DNA from: Alphaproteobacteria bacterium
GTDB taxonomy: Bacteria; Pseudomonadota; Alphaproteobacteria; Ferrovibrionales; Ferrovibrionaceae
Direction: 5' to 3'
Assembly: GCA_026126215.1 (NCBI GenBank)
Contig: JAHCJQ010000005.1
Coordinates: 25,302-89,301, forward strand
DNA: 64,000 nucleotides
Positions within the stretch are counted from its first letter, which is position 1. Each line of letters opens with the position of its first letter. Below, piece by piece: positions 45,797 to 54,396 of the stretch. The notes beneath the pieces were generated by a model. It did not search any database and had not been told where the DNA came from. It was given only the letters and a program-made list of their open reading frames with translations. The translations under genes were made by a program, and so were the position numbers.

Positions 45797-46585
45797 TCAG
45801 TCCTGCTGCCGCGTCACGAGAACTGCTTCATGCCAGGGTGTCACGAAGCGCCGCAGCATCACCACGGCGAAATACAGTATGAAGCCGATTATCGTCAGCA
45901 GACCGATGACCGCGAACATGCCCTGCACGTCGAAGGCGTTGAGAGTGGCGACCGCAAGGTAGCCAAGGCCAGTGGATCCTCCCAGATACTCGCCGACGAT
46001 GGCGCCGATGATCGCCAACACGATTCCGACCTCCATTCCGGTCAGGATGTAGGGCAGGGCATTGGGCAGCTCCATGTCGCGGAATGACTGCCAGCGCGTC
46101 GCATTCAGGCTGATCATCACGTCGCGATGGCCGCGATCCACCGATTTGATGCCAAGGATGGTATTGGTCATGATCGGAAAGAAGGCGAGGACGGCCGCCA
46201 TGACGATCTTCGAGGTGGGCCCGAAGCCGAACCAGATGATGAATAGCGGAACGAGGGCGATCTTCGGCATCACCTGCAGGCCAACGATGAATGGATTGAG
46301 CGTTCGTTCCAGCCATCTGACCTTGCCGAGGACTGCTCCGAGGCCGACACCGACCAGAATGGCGATGGCAAAACCGGCGAGGGTCTCATAGAGCGTAGTC
46401 CAGACATGATTGAGCGTACGGGGATCGGTCAGGAGTTGCTGCTTAGATTCCCAGACTTCGACCGGCCTCGGCAGCACCAGGGGCGATACCTCGAATGCCT
46501 GAACATAGATGTCCCAGATCCAGATGAGCGCTGCCAACAGCAGGGGTGTGGCAATCCAGTTCGCATTGCGGCGAAGCATGCGCAT
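45797..46585 (-). CDS. ABC transporter permease, SsuC/TauC (NMT1-linked) family
   Basis: A 262-residue permease with six predicted helices. The EAA loop of nitrate/sulfonate/taurine permeases is present as SLNATRWQSFRDMELPNALPYIL, and GVGLGAVLGKVRWLERTLNPF lies early in the protein. ATG 46585 is chosen because GAGGAGGT stands six bases upstream; a TTG at 46600 overlaps the ATPase. It forms an importer with the ATPase (46597) and the binding protein at 49042 or 51982. Substrates of this class include sulfonates, pyrimidine precursors and phthalates. Confidence 0.92.
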   Translation of the reverse strand: MRMLRRNANWIATPLLLAALIWIWDIYVQAFEVSPLVLPRPVEVWESKQQLLTDPRTLNHVWTTLYETLAGFAIAILVGVGLGAVLGKVRWLERTLNPFIVGLQVMPKIALVPLFIIWFGFGPTSKIVMAAVLAFFPIMTNTILGIKSVDRGHRDVMISLNATRWQSFRDMELPNALPYILTGMEVGIVLAIIGAIVGEYLGGSTGLGYLAVATLNAFDVQGMFAVIGLLTIIGFILYFAVVMLRRFVTPWHEAVLVTRQQD

Positions 46586-46596
46586 CGGTGACCTCC

Positions 46597-47406
46597 TCAA
46601 TGCATCGCGTCCAGCCGCTTGCGCAGCTCGGCGACGATCGTCTGGAACTCCGCGCTGCCCTGGACGTACAGATCACGTGGCCGACCGAAGCCGACTTCGA
46701 GCAAGGTATCCATGCGGCCGGGACGCGGCGAAAGTAGCAGGATCCGATCGGCCAGGAACACCGCCTCGCTGATTGAGTGGGTTACCAGCACGATGGTACA
46801 GTTGGTGGCCATCCAGATCCGCTGCAGCTCCACATTCATGTTGTCGCGGGTCATCGCATCAAGTGCGCCGAATGGTTCGTCCATCAGCAATATGCCCGGG
46901 TCCAGGCTCAGGGCGCGGGCGATCGCCGCGCGCTGTCGCATGCCACCGGAAAGTTCCCGCGGCCAGCGCTTCTCGAAGCCGCCGATGCCGACGAGCTGCG
47001 CGAGCCGGCTTGCCTTCTCATGGCGCGCCGGGCGCGGAACGTTCCGTAGCTTCAGCGGCAAGGAGATATTGTCCTCGATGGTCATCCAGGGAAACAGGTT
47101 CGCATCCTGAAAAACGACACCAAGCTCCTTCACCGCCTGATCGTCGCGTACATTGTTGTTCCATAGCGGCCGGCCGCCGATCCTCACCACGCCTGATGAC
47201 GGCCGGATCAATCCGGCCATGATCCGCAGCATCGTCGTTTTGCCGCAGCCCGATGGCCCAAGCAGGACGACGAACTCCCCCTTCCGAATGGCGAGATCGA
47301 TGCCGGTCAGGGCCAGCACGTCCTGTCCATCGGTGGCGTAGCGGTGTTCGAGATTGGCGAGGAGGATCTCGGTATCGGCTACAGTGGCATCGGGCCGCGT
47401 GTTCAC
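46597..47406 (-). CDS. ABC transporter ATPase, SsuB/TauB family
   Basis: The 269-residue ATPase has Walker [28 protein letters not shown] (Q-loop), signature ELSGGMRQRAAIARAL, Walker B ILLMDEPFGALDAMTR and switch His in VLVTHSISEAVFLADR. These are typical of nitrate/sulfonate importers. The ATG overlaps the isochorismatase-type stop by four bases. It is co-transcribed with the SsuC-like permease 11 bp downstream. Confidence 0.93.
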   Translation of the reverse strand: MNTRPDATVADTEILLANLEHRYATDGQDVLALTGIDLAIRKGEFVVLLGPSGCGKTTMLRIMAGLIRPSSGVVRIGGRPLWNNNVRDDQAVKELGVVFQDANLFPWMTIEDNISLPLKLRNVPRPARHEKASRLAQLVGIGGFEKRWPRELSGGMRQRAAIARALSLDPGILLMDEPFGALDAMTRDNMNVELQRIWMATNCTIVLVTHSISEAVFLADRILLLSPRPGRMDTLLEVGFGRPRDLYVQGSAEFQTIVAELRKRLDAMH

Positions 47407-48026
47407 GTTGCCCTCTGCGATGAGGAGGAGATGATGTCGAGCGCTTCCTGCGCGGCAACGATCCTACAGAAGCCAAACTCCATCGCGGCGATGGCCGCGT
47501 CATGACGTGCAGGGTCGAAATCGCCGCAGGCATCGCTGGCCAGCAGGACGTCATGGTCGCGCTGCGACAGATCGCGCACCGTGGTATCGACGCACATCGA
47601 TGTCGTGACGCCGCCGACGATGATCCGGCTCGTGCCGAGGGATCGCAGGATGGCTTCCAGTGGGGTGGCATAAACTGCCGAGTAGCGCGGCTTTTCTATG
47701 ATGATGTCGTGCTCGCTTGCGGCTGCAAGGTGGGTGATCTCGCAGTCAGGCGTGTCGAGCCTCAGTGCGTCGATCTCACGCAGTGCCGGACGTATGTTCC
47801 AGACCAGGCGGCCGCCATCTGCATAACCGGGGCGAAAGCCCATGCGGGTCCAGATGACGGGGACCGTCGCTGCGCGGGCGGCAGCGGCGAGGCGGGCGCA
47901 TGTCCGCGCCGCCTCGCGCATGGCGGAAATGTCCCGCCCCTGTCGGGACATGGAGCCGTCGGAATCGCAGAAGGCCCGCTGCAGGTCGATGAGCAGGAGG
48001 ACCGTGTCAGCGTGCGGTCGCACCAT
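47403..48026 (-). CDS. Isochorismatase-fold cysteine hydrolase
   Basis: A 207-residue hydrolase with the family triad: Asp in VLLLIDLQRAF, Lys in IIIEKPRYSAVYATPLE and Cys in GGVTTSMCVDTTVRDLSQR. The TTSMCVDTTVRD block is common in RutB-like ureidoacrylate and related amide hydrolases, less so in nicotinamidases. It starts at ATG 48026, one base overlapping the binding-protein stop, so the importer genes flank it on both sides. It probably hydrolyses the imported amide or an intermediate in the cytoplasm. Confidence 0.88.
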   Translation of the reverse strand: MVRPHADTVLLLIDLQRAFCDSDGSMSRQGRDISAMREAARTCARLAAAARAATVPVIWTRMGFRPGYADGGRLVWNIRPALREIDALRLDTPDCEITHLAAASEHDIIIEKPRYSAVYATPLEAILRSLGTSRIIVGGVTTSMCVDTTVRDLSQRDHDVLLASDACGDFDPARHDAAIAAMEFGFCRIVAAQEALDIISSSSQRAT

Positions 48027-49042
48027 CAGCCAAAGGCCTTCTCCCAGGCGGCCATGTCGTAGAACGCCTTGTCCGGTAGTGCCTGGATGATGCCGGCATT
48101 GACCATCAACTCGTGCGCCGACTGGAAGGTCGCGGGATTGATCTTCAGTTTGTTGGCATGGACGGTGCGATAGTTGTTGATGGCGTTCTGCAGCACCGAC
48201 ACCCCTTTGTCCGGGCGCTTGGCTTCGATGACGTCGTACTTTGCTGTCATCGACGCGATGATGCCGGGCAGATCGTTACTGGCGACGAGCGTGCCAAGCC
48301 CATCGTGTACCGCGCGAAGGAATCGGGCGATGGCATCGCCATTGGTCTGCAGGGTCCGCTTCGAGGTGATGTACACCTGGCCCGGAGACGGCGCGACATC
48401 GTCACAGCTCCATGCATGGATCGGCTGGTTGTCGGAGCGAAGCTGGAAGACCGTATCGTTGGTCGCGATATAGGCGGACAGGCGACCGGCTTTCACCAAT
48501 TCGAAAGCGGTGGGGGCGTTGCCAGCCGTCTCGCGTTTGACGTCTTCCTTCTTGCCGCCGGCCTTGGCGATCATCATGTCGAGGATGTTCTCGGTAGCGC
48601 CGCCAACCGAAACCACGCCGATGGTCTTACCAGCCATGTCGGCGGCCGTGTTGATCGGCTTGTCCCTGTGGCTGATGACGAAGAAGAGGTCCTTGGGGAA
48701 TACGTCCGCGATGGCGACAAGATTGTTATCGCGAGCATAAGCCTTGATCAAGTCGGTGCCGCCGGTGCGCGAGAGCAGCACGTTGCCGGCAGTGACCTGC
48801 TGCACCGACATCGCGGATCCTTTGCCGCCCTCTATCGTCACGTCCAGCCCGTGCTTGCGAAAGAAGCCTCCGGTATCGGCATACATCGTCTCGGCGAAAC
48901 CCATAAGGAAGCCGAAGGGGGTGAGATACTTGATTGCCTGCGTTGACTGGGCGAAGGCCATTGGTCCGCCGAGGAGGGAAAGTCCCCCGGCTGCGGCGGC
49001 CGTATGAAGCAGAAACTCCCTCTTGTTCATCATCCCTGTCAT
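48026..49042 (-). CDS. ABC transporter substrate-binding protein (NMT1/THI5-like)
   Basis: A 338-residue periplasmic binding protein. The N-terminus MTGMMNKREFLLHTAAAAGG has a KR-x-F-L pattern like a twin-arginine signal, followed by a hydrophobic stretch and AFAQ for cleavage. NMT1 features include GFFRKHGLDVTIEGGKGSAM and GKTIGVVSVGGATENILDMM. The start is ATG 49042, with GGGGAG upstream, and the extension to 49150 overlaps the decarboxylase-like gene. It is the likely partner of the SsuBC-type subunits downstream in the same operon. Confidence 0.9.
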   Translation of the reverse strand: MTGMMNKREFLLHTAAAAGGLSLLGGPMAFAQSTQAIKYLTPFGFLMGFAETMYADTGGFFRKHGLDVTIEGGKGSAMSVQQVTAGNVLLSRTGGTDLIKAYARDNNLVAIADVFPKDLFFVISHRDKPINTAADMAGKTIGVVSVGGATENILDMMIAKAGGKKEDVKRETAGNAPTAFELVKAGRLSAYIATNDTVFQLRSDNQPIHAWSCDDVAPSPGQVYITSKRTLQTNGDAIARFLRAVHDGLGTLVASNDLPGIIASMTAKYDVIEAKRPDKGVSVLQNAINNYRTVHANKLKINPATFQSAHELMVNAGIIQALPDKAFYDMAAWEKAFG

Positions 49043-49070
49043 GATCGTTCTCCCCTGTGTGATGCTTCGC

Positions 49071-49910
49071 TCAGGCCGCGCTCGGAACCTTCTTGCCGCT
49101 TGCCTGGTAGTCGTGCAGCAGGCGCGCCACGCGGTCCGTGGTCCAGCCACGCTGATAGATATAGCCGCCGGTAACCTCGACTTCTCCCAGTTCGGCGATC
49201 TCTTCGTCCGGTGCTTCGCCGAAGCGGATGCTGCCCGTGCCCGCCCATATCGGCGACATGGTCACGTTGCTGAAAGGAAGGTCGAAGAGCTGCTCGACGT
49301 CAGGAACGTCGGGGCTTGGGCTCGGTACGTACCGGTACAGGAAGCTCGCCGCGGCATAACCTGGCAATGCGGTGATGGTCGTGGCATTGGGCGGCAGTTC
49401 GACCTGAAGGCTCAGTACTGTGTGTCCTTGCCGCTGCACCGTGCCGCCCAGCCGGCAACCCGGGCCGAGGCCCGGCAGGCCGGGATTGGTATGCTGCGGG
49501 CGTGTCCGGTCAACCTGCGCCAGCCGCTTCGACCAGCCGAAGATCGCCCCCATGCCAAGTGACCAGTCCCGATCCACCCAGACAAAGGCGGTATAGCGGC
49601 CAATTCTTTCGCCAAAGCGGCAATAGAAGCCGACCAGGCCTTCATTGTAGGTGGAACGGCCAGGCTGCTCCCACGCTTGTTCGGGCGCTGCCGCCGAAAC
49701 CTTCGCCATCTCGGCGATCATTGCCCAACCTTCGCCGGTCTCGAGCGGCTCGAGGCCAGGTGGCAGGAATCTGGCGATGCGCGCCGGATCGGCGCGAAAG
49801 GCGACGTGAAGCGAGTCAGCGCTGATGTGATGCGGCAGCGGTTCTACCAGGGAAGACCTTCCCGTAGCGGAGCGTGGCGCGCTCATACCTTGCCATGATT
49901 TACCGGCCAT
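49071..49910 (-). CDS. Acetoacetate decarboxylase-fold protein
   Basis: Acetoacetate decarboxylase uses a Schiff-base lysine. Relatives act as aldolases or dehydratases on other oxoacids. The 279-residue product has VAFRADPARIARFLPPGLEPLE at the start of the fold and IFGWSKRLAQV, where Lys in GWSKRLA lines up with the catalytic Lys of ADC (GYPKK). The family Glu/Arg partners appear to be present in GEGWAMIAEM. ATG 49910 has AGGGGGAAAGC upstream. It precedes the importer genes, suggesting that a 3-oxo acid is formed from the imported substrate. Confidence 0.83.
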   Translation of the reverse strand: MAGKSWQGMSAPRSATGRSSLVEPLPHHISADSLHVAFRADPARIARFLPPGLEPLETGEGWAMIAEMAKVSAAAPEQAWEQPGRSTYNEGLVGFYCRFGERIGRYTAFVWVDRDWSLGMGAIFGWSKRLAQVDRTRPQHTNPGLPGLGPGCRLGGTVQRQGHTVLSLQVELPPNATTITALPGYAAASFLYRYVPSPSPDVPDVEQLFDLPFSNVTMSPIWAGTGSIRFGEAPDEEIAELGEVEVTGGYIYQRGWTTDRVARLLHDYQASGKKVPSAA

Positions 49911-49957
49911 GCTTTCCCCCTTTGCAGCCGCTGCCATACCGGATCGCGGGATTTCAT

Positions 49958-50728
49958 TTACCTGCCGTTGCCCTCCATGGCCCAACGGCGACCGCGCCAA
50001 CCTTTCATGCGAACGAGGTTCATGCGGACCGCATATCGGTCTGGCCGATAGAGCGCAGTCAGATGTTCCACGCCACGATCCTCGGCATCGAAAACCGTGC
50101 GTGTCAGGGCAATCAGCGGCGAGCCGACCGCCACGTCCAGGTGATCGGCGACATCGGGTGTCGCCAGTGCGGCGCTCAGCTCCTGGGTCGCCCGCTCGAC
50201 CGCGATGCCAGAGCGCTCGAGCAGCGATAGTAGCGGCCGGGATGCGAGATCCTCTTCCGTATAGGAGCGGCCTACCGATTCCGGGACACAGGTAGTGAGG
50301 TGGGAAAACGGCTTGCCGTCGATCAGGCGAACCCTGATCGAGTGCTGTACCCTGTCACCTTCATCGAGTCCAAGCGCTTCGGCTACATGGCGCGGCGCGC
50401 GGCGGTAGCCGAACTGCAGCAAGCGGACCGAAGTCTCGAGCCCCATGGCCTTGATGCCGGCAAGCATGTCGACGACGTCGGCGGCGATGGGCTCCGGCCG
50501 CACGTTGCCGGCGACGAATGTCCCGGCGCCCTGCCGGCGATCGACCAGTCCCTCTCGCGCCAACTCGGCCAGAGCGCGGCGCACTGTGATGCGCGAGACG
50601 CCATATTCCAGTGCCAGCATATGCTCGCCGGGCAAAGGGCCGCCCGGCGGCAGCTCGCCGCGCGCGATCCTGTCGCGGAGACCGAGATAGATGCGTTGCG
50701 TCTTCGATGGTTCGATGCCCAGCGCCAT
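49958..50728 (-). CDS. GntR family transcriptional regulator (HutC/UTRA type)
   Basis: A 256-residue regulator. The N-terminal winged helix reads LRDRIARGELPPGGPLPGE and YGVSRITVRRALAELAREGLV with RRQGAGTFVAG closing it. The C-terminal UTRA ligand domain follows (VQHSIRVRLIDGKPFSHLTTCVPE, LSLLERSGIAVERATQEL). HutC-type regulators sense small acids or amino-sugar-like effectors. It lies 47 bp upstream of the decarboxylase-like gene, first in the run of minus genes, and 165 bp after the second binding-protein gene, where its promoter should lie. Confidence 0.9.
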   Translation of the reverse strand: MALGIEPSKTQRIYLGLRDRIARGELPPGGPLPGEHMLALEYGVSRITVRRALAELAREGLVDRRQGAGTFVAGNVRPEPIAADVVDMLAGIKAMGLETSVRLLQFGYRRAPRHVAEALGLDEGDRVQHSIRVRLIDGKPFSHLTTCVPESVGRSYTEEDLASRPLLSLLERSGIAVERATQELSAALATPDVADHLDVAVGSPLIALTRTVFDAEDRGVEHLTALYRPDRYAVRMNLVRMKGWRGRRWAMEGNGR

Positions 50729-50893
50729 CTCCGGCTAGCCCTGAAAGTGCAAGGTTGTATTATGTCTAGCACCACTTCACGCGTCAACGACGATCGGGAA
50801 TTGAAGTCCTTCGACAAGGAGAGCGGAGCGCGGGCGGGCAACCGTCGGCGACCGCCCGTTTCACGCTCGATCACTCGGCCTGGCAGACGCGCC

Positions 50894-51982
50894 CTATCTG
50901 GCGCCCTTCATGGCTTCCCGCACCAGATCGTTCGCGACCGAGGCTTCGAAATCGAACTCTCCCTGCGCGTATTTCTCGCCGCCGATCTTCAGAAGCTCGT
51001 AATAGGCCTTCAGACCCGCGATCGATACCTCGGGCGATTTCGGTGTTGCCGGGACAAGCGCTTTCAGGCCCGAATCGTAGAGGTCGGACTGCATCGTCGC
51101 GAGATACTTGCGCGCCGCCTCTCCAGCCTTGGGCGTGTCGGAATAGATCAGCTTGTTGGCGCGGTCGATCGCGCGCACGAAGGCGCCGAGATCCGTGCGC
51201 CGCTTGGCGATCGTGTCCTCCGTGGTGGCCATGGCGGTGAACACCATGCCGCGGGTCTCGGGAATGTCGCCACGGATGGGATCTAGCAGGACGCTCGCAT
51301 ACCCTTCGGTGACGGCCCGCTGGGGCACCGGCGGGGAGAAAGCCGTGATATCCACCAATCCGCGGCTCATCGCCGCCAGGGTCGAGCCGGCATCGCCGAC
51401 CGGAACGACCTCCGCGACCTTGTCGAGGTCGGCCCCGCCATAGCGCTGCATAAGGAAACGGAACATCAGATGCTGGCCGGAATTGAAGTTGATTACGCCG
51501 ACCTTCATCCCCTTGATCGCTTCAATCTTCTGCTCGAGCGTGGAATTCTCGGTGATGCCTTTTTTCCCGAACACGTCCTTACGGCCAAAGATGGTCGAGG
51601 TGTACTCGGAATTCATCGGCGTGAGGAGCCGCACGGGCTGATTTCTCACCCGGGCGGCAAAGACGGCATTTGCACCCACGCCGGCAATGTCGGCGTTGCC
51701 CGAGAGGATGGCGGTGACCACGACGGCACCATCCTTCACGTTGGAGATCTCCACATTCAGGCTTTCGTCGCGGAAGTAGCCTGCGCCGTCGGCCACATAG
51801 AGGGGCAGCCAGGCAAAGCTGGTGGAGGAGATGACGACGGTGAGTTTTGGCTGCGCCATCGTTTCACAGGCGAGGGTGAACAGTCCGGCGCAGAAAGCGA
51901 GGCCGGCGGCGGCGAGACGGCCCAGCCGGGGCCCCGTGGCGAACCGAATGGACCTCGGCTCGGCAGATGCTGGCATGTTCAT
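50894..51982 (-). CDS. ABC transporter substrate-binding protein (NMT1/TauA-like), second copy
   Basis: A 362-residue binding protein with a signal peptide (hydrophobic at about residues 20-40, possible cleavage after ETMAQ; LTLAC gives only a weak lipobox). NMT1 features are VVISSTSFAWLPLYVADGAGYFRDESLNVE in parts, then LSGNADIAGVGANAVF and KGMKVGVINFNSGQH. ATG 51982 has GGGAGGAAAG five bases upstream. It is separate from the GntR operon by 165 bp but has the same direction. It could provide an alternative specificity for the same SsuBC-type permease. Confidence 0.9.
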   Translation of the reverse strand: MNMPASAEPRSIRFATGPRLGRLAAAGLAFCAGLFTLACETMAQPKLTVVISSTSFAWLPLYVADGAGYFRDESLNVEISNVKDGAVVVTAILSGNADIAGVGANAVFAARVRNQPVRLLTPMNSEYTSTIFGRKDVFGKKGITENSTLEQKIEAIKGMKVGVINFNSGQHLMFRFLMQRYGGADLDKVAEVVPVGDAGSTLAAMSRGLVDITAFSPPVPQRAVTEGYASVLLDPIRGDIPETRGMVFTAMATTEDTIAKRRTDLGAFVRAIDRANKLIYSDTPKAGEAARKYLATMQSDLYDSGLKALVPATPKSPEVSIAGLKAYYELLKIGGEKYAQGEFDFEASVANDLVREAMKGAR

Positions 51983-52070
51983 TCTTTCCTCCCGGGATTG
52001 TCCCTCGATTGCCATAGTGATTGAACTGACAAATCGAGAGCCAATTGCAGTCATTTTACCTTCCTTGAGT

Positions 52071-52100
52071 CAATTATAATAATTCAATATAGAATAATTG
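52071..52100. promoter_or_regulatory. AT-rich nested dyad CAATTAT-N16-ATAATTG in a divergent promoter
   Basis: CAATTAT (52071-52077) pairs with ATAATTG (52094-52100). Inside, ATTC-N6-GAAT (52082-52095) forms a second, overlapping inverted repeat. The stretch is strikingly AT-rich for this genome and lies in the 159-bp gap between the divergent genes at 51982 (minus) and 52142 (plus). It probably includes a promoter and a regulator site. The regulator is not identified, though the GntR at 49958 is the nearest candidate. Confidence 0.5.
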
Positions 52101-52141
52101 TTATATCTTCTGATGACACACTTCATGGGTTGGAGGGACAG

Positions 52142-53443
52142 ATGCGCATTGCGCCGCGTGAGGAAACAAGGGAGCCCGGCCGGGACGCCACGCGATCAAC
52201 GCCCGAGTTCCTGACCGAGCAGCAGCGCATGCTGGCCGAGGTGGAGGCAACCGGAAGATCGACATTCGCGCCGCTGGCAGAACGCTGGGATCGCGAGAAC
52301 CGGTTTCCGGCGGAGAATTTCCGGCTGATGCAGGAACGGGGCTGGCTGCGAATTCCCGTGTCGCGACGTCATGGCGGACTGGGCTGTGGCCTGCATGATA
52401 ACCCAGTCCGCTGGGTCGATTTCGTGCGGGCCCTTTCCAAGACCTGCGGCAATACGGGGCAGACGTTCCAGATCTGGGGTCACTGCATCTCGATGATCGA
52501 GGAACTGGCCACGCCCGATCAGGCGGCGCGCTTCGTGCGCGAGGCGCTGGACGGTGCGATCTGGTGCTCTGGTGGCAGCGAGCCGGCGAACTATACCCAG
52601 AGGCGCCAGATGGCGTCGGCCGCCAAGGTTCGCGCCACCGCGGAGACCACGGCCAAGGCGCGCACCACCTTCGCCCGCAAGGTCGAGGGCGGGGTGCGCG
52701 TCAGTGGCCGCAAGCTCTTCATCTCCAATTCCACGGCCGCGGACCGGTTCTTCATCTTCGCCGAACTGGTGTCGTCCGAGGGACAATCGCTGGGGCTCGT
52801 GCATCCCGTGATCCGCCGGGGCACTCCCGGCCTCAAGGTGTTCGATAGCTGGGATGCGATGGGCATGCGCGGCACGGCGAGCAACGATCTTGTCATCGAC
52901 GACGTTTTCGTTCCGGACGAGGACGTGGTGGGGCTGGACAGGCCGAACGCCTATTTCACCTCCGTTCTGGCTGGCAGTTTCCTGGTCGGGCGCGCGGCCG
53001 TCTATATGGGCATCGCCGACGCCGCCTTTGAATATCTGGTCGAGTATGTAAGCCAGACCATAAAGGCCGGCGACGATCCGGTGATGCAGTTCCGTATCGG
53101 GCAGCTCGAAATGCGCCGACAGGCAGCGGCCGCCATCCTCTACCGGGCGGCAGAGATGTGGAGCCAGGCGCTGGACGGCAAGTCCGACCCGGAGGAGTGT
53201 GCCAGTTTTGCGGCCATGACCCACTGTTCGGTGATCGAGGGCGCGCTGGTCGTGACGAGCGAGGCGCTCGAACTCTGCGGCGGTCGGGGCATGCTGCGCA
53301 GCGCGCCGCTGGAGCGTTATTATCGCGATGTTCGCGCCTATTCCGTCTCGCCACCCACCATCAACTCCACGATGGTGAATATCGGCTCCCGCATCCTGGC
53401 GCCGCGCGCGATTGTCGAAACCCTTGTGAGCGAAGGCGTCTGA
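52142..53443 (+). CDS. Acyl-CoA dehydrogenase-fold flavoprotein (type-2 C-terminus, possible monooxygenase)
   Basis: A 433-residue flavoprotein with RIPVSRRHGGLG, VSGRKLFISNSTAADRFFIF and AMGMRGTASNDLVIDDVFVPDED, all from the acyl-CoA dehydrogenase fold. The catalytic Glu motif YEGT is not present near the C-terminus; ERYYRDVRAYSVSPPTINS occurs instead. That pattern resembles the DszC/HsaA-like group of FMN-dependent monooxygenases or type-2 dehydrogenases. GGAGGGACAG precedes ATG 52142. It stands alone on the plus strand, with a hairpin after it, so its transcript is short. Confidence 0.85.
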   Translation: MRIAPREETREPGRDATRSTPEFLTEQQRMLAEVEATGRSTFAPLAERWDRENRFPAENFRLMQERGWLRIPVSRRHGGLGCGLHDNPVRWVDFVRALSKTCGNTGQTFQIWGHCISMIEELATPDQAARFVREALDGAIWCSGGSEPANYTQRRQMASAAKVRATAETTAKARTTFARKVEGGVRVSGRKLFISNSTAADRFFIFAELVSSEGQSLGLVHPVIRRGTPGLKVFDSWDAMGMRGTASNDLVIDDVFVPDEDVVGLDRPNAYFTSVLAGSFLVGRAAVYMGIADAAFEYLVEYVSQTIKAGDDPVMQFRIGQLEMRRQAAAAILYRAAEMWSQALDGKSDPEECASFAAMTHCSVIEGALVVTSEALELCGGRGMLRSAPLERYYRDVRAYSVSPPTINSTMVNIGSRILAPRAIVETLVSEGV

Positions 53444-53518
53444 GACCGGCGGCACGCGGTCTCGCTGCAGACGGCCTGGGCTTGCGAAGACGGGCTGCCC
53501 GAGTGTTAGATCGTCCGA

Positions 53519-53546
53519 GGGATGGCGGCCCTGGACGCGCCATCCC
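53519..53546. terminator. 9-bp perfect hairpin before the enoyl-CoA hydratase gene
   Basis: GGGATGGCG (53519-53527) and CGCCATCCC (53538-53546) are perfect complements around a ten-base loop. The hairpin lies in the 127-bp gap after the flavoprotein gene, 24 bases before the hydratase start. It lacks a T tract. It could end the upstream transcript or serve as a processing point if both genes are co-transcribed. Confidence 0.5.
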
Positions 53547-53570
53547 ACATGAAGCCACATGGAGGAACGC

Positions 53571-54380
53571 ATGCACGCGCGCTATGGCCGCTACCGGAGA
53601 CTGGCTTTCGACCATCCTCATCCGAGGGTGCTCCGCATCGCCATGAACCGGCCGGAGCGGATGAATGCCGCCGACGAGGCCATGCACGCGGAATTGGCGG
53701 AGATCTGGCGCGACGTCGATGCGGATCCGGACGTTTCCGCCGTCATCCTGACCGGCGCGGGCAAGCATTTCTCCGCCGGCGGCGATTTCGAGATGATCGA
53801 GAAGATCGCCGATGATTTCGCGACACGGGCACGGGTCTGGAAGGAAGCACGCGACATCGTCTACAACCTGATCAACTGCTCGAAACCGGTGGTCAGCGCC
53901 ATTCGCGGCCCCGCCGTCGGCGCGGGGCTGGTCGCCGGGCTTCTCTCCGATGTCTCGGTCGTGGCCAGGGACGCGCGGATCATCGATGGTCATACCAGGC
54001 TCGGCGTAGCGGCGGGCGATCATGCGGCGATCATCTGGCCGCTGCTCTGCGGCATGGCCAAGGCAAAATACTATCTCCTGCTTTGCGACCCGCTTTCCGG
54101 CGCGGAGGCGGAACGGATCGGCCTCGTCTCGCTCGCGGTCGATGAGGCAGAGCTCGACGGAAAGTCGCTGGAAATTGCAGTCCGTCTCGCCGAGGGCGCG
54201 CCAAGCGCAATCCGCTGGACCAAGTATGCGCTGAACAACTGGTTGCGCATGATGGGGCCCACGTTCGACACCTCTCTTGCGCTGGAATTTCTTGGCTTCA
54301 CCGGTCCGGATGTGAAGGAGGGGCTGGATTCCCATCGCGAGAAGCGCAAGCCGAGCTTCAATCCTTCGAGCCCACTGTAG
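53571..54380 (+). CDS. Enoyl-CoA hydratase/isomerase (crotonase) family protein
   Basis: Crotonase-fold enzyme of 269 residues: [42 protein letters not shown] (oxyanion hole), [25 protein letters not shown] (second oxyanion Gly, with the first hydratase Glu position not evident) and a C-terminus [16 protein letters not shown]. The usual catalytic Glu around LGVAAGDH is replaced by Ala/Gly-Asp, so it may be an isomerase, hydrolase or decarboxylase. ATG 53571 is chosen since GGAGG stands five bases upstream; ATG 53559 overlaps that site. It converges with the acyl-CoA dehydrogenase gene, 16 bp apart. Confidence 0.86.
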   Translation: MHARYGRYRRLAFDHPHPRVLRIAMNRPERMNAADEAMHAELAEIWRDVDADPDVSAVILTGAGKHFSAGGDFEMIEKIADDFATRARVWKEARDIVYNLINCSKPVVSAIRGPAVGAGLVAGLLSDVSVVARDARIIDGHTRLGVAAGDHAAIIWPLLCGMAKAKYYLLLCDPLSGAEAERIGLVSLAVDEAELDGKSLEIAVRLAEGAPSAIRWTKYALNNWLRMMGPTFDTSLALEFLGFTGPDVKEGLDSHREKRKPSFNPSSPL

Positions 54381-54396
54381 CCGTATCGGACCGCTC

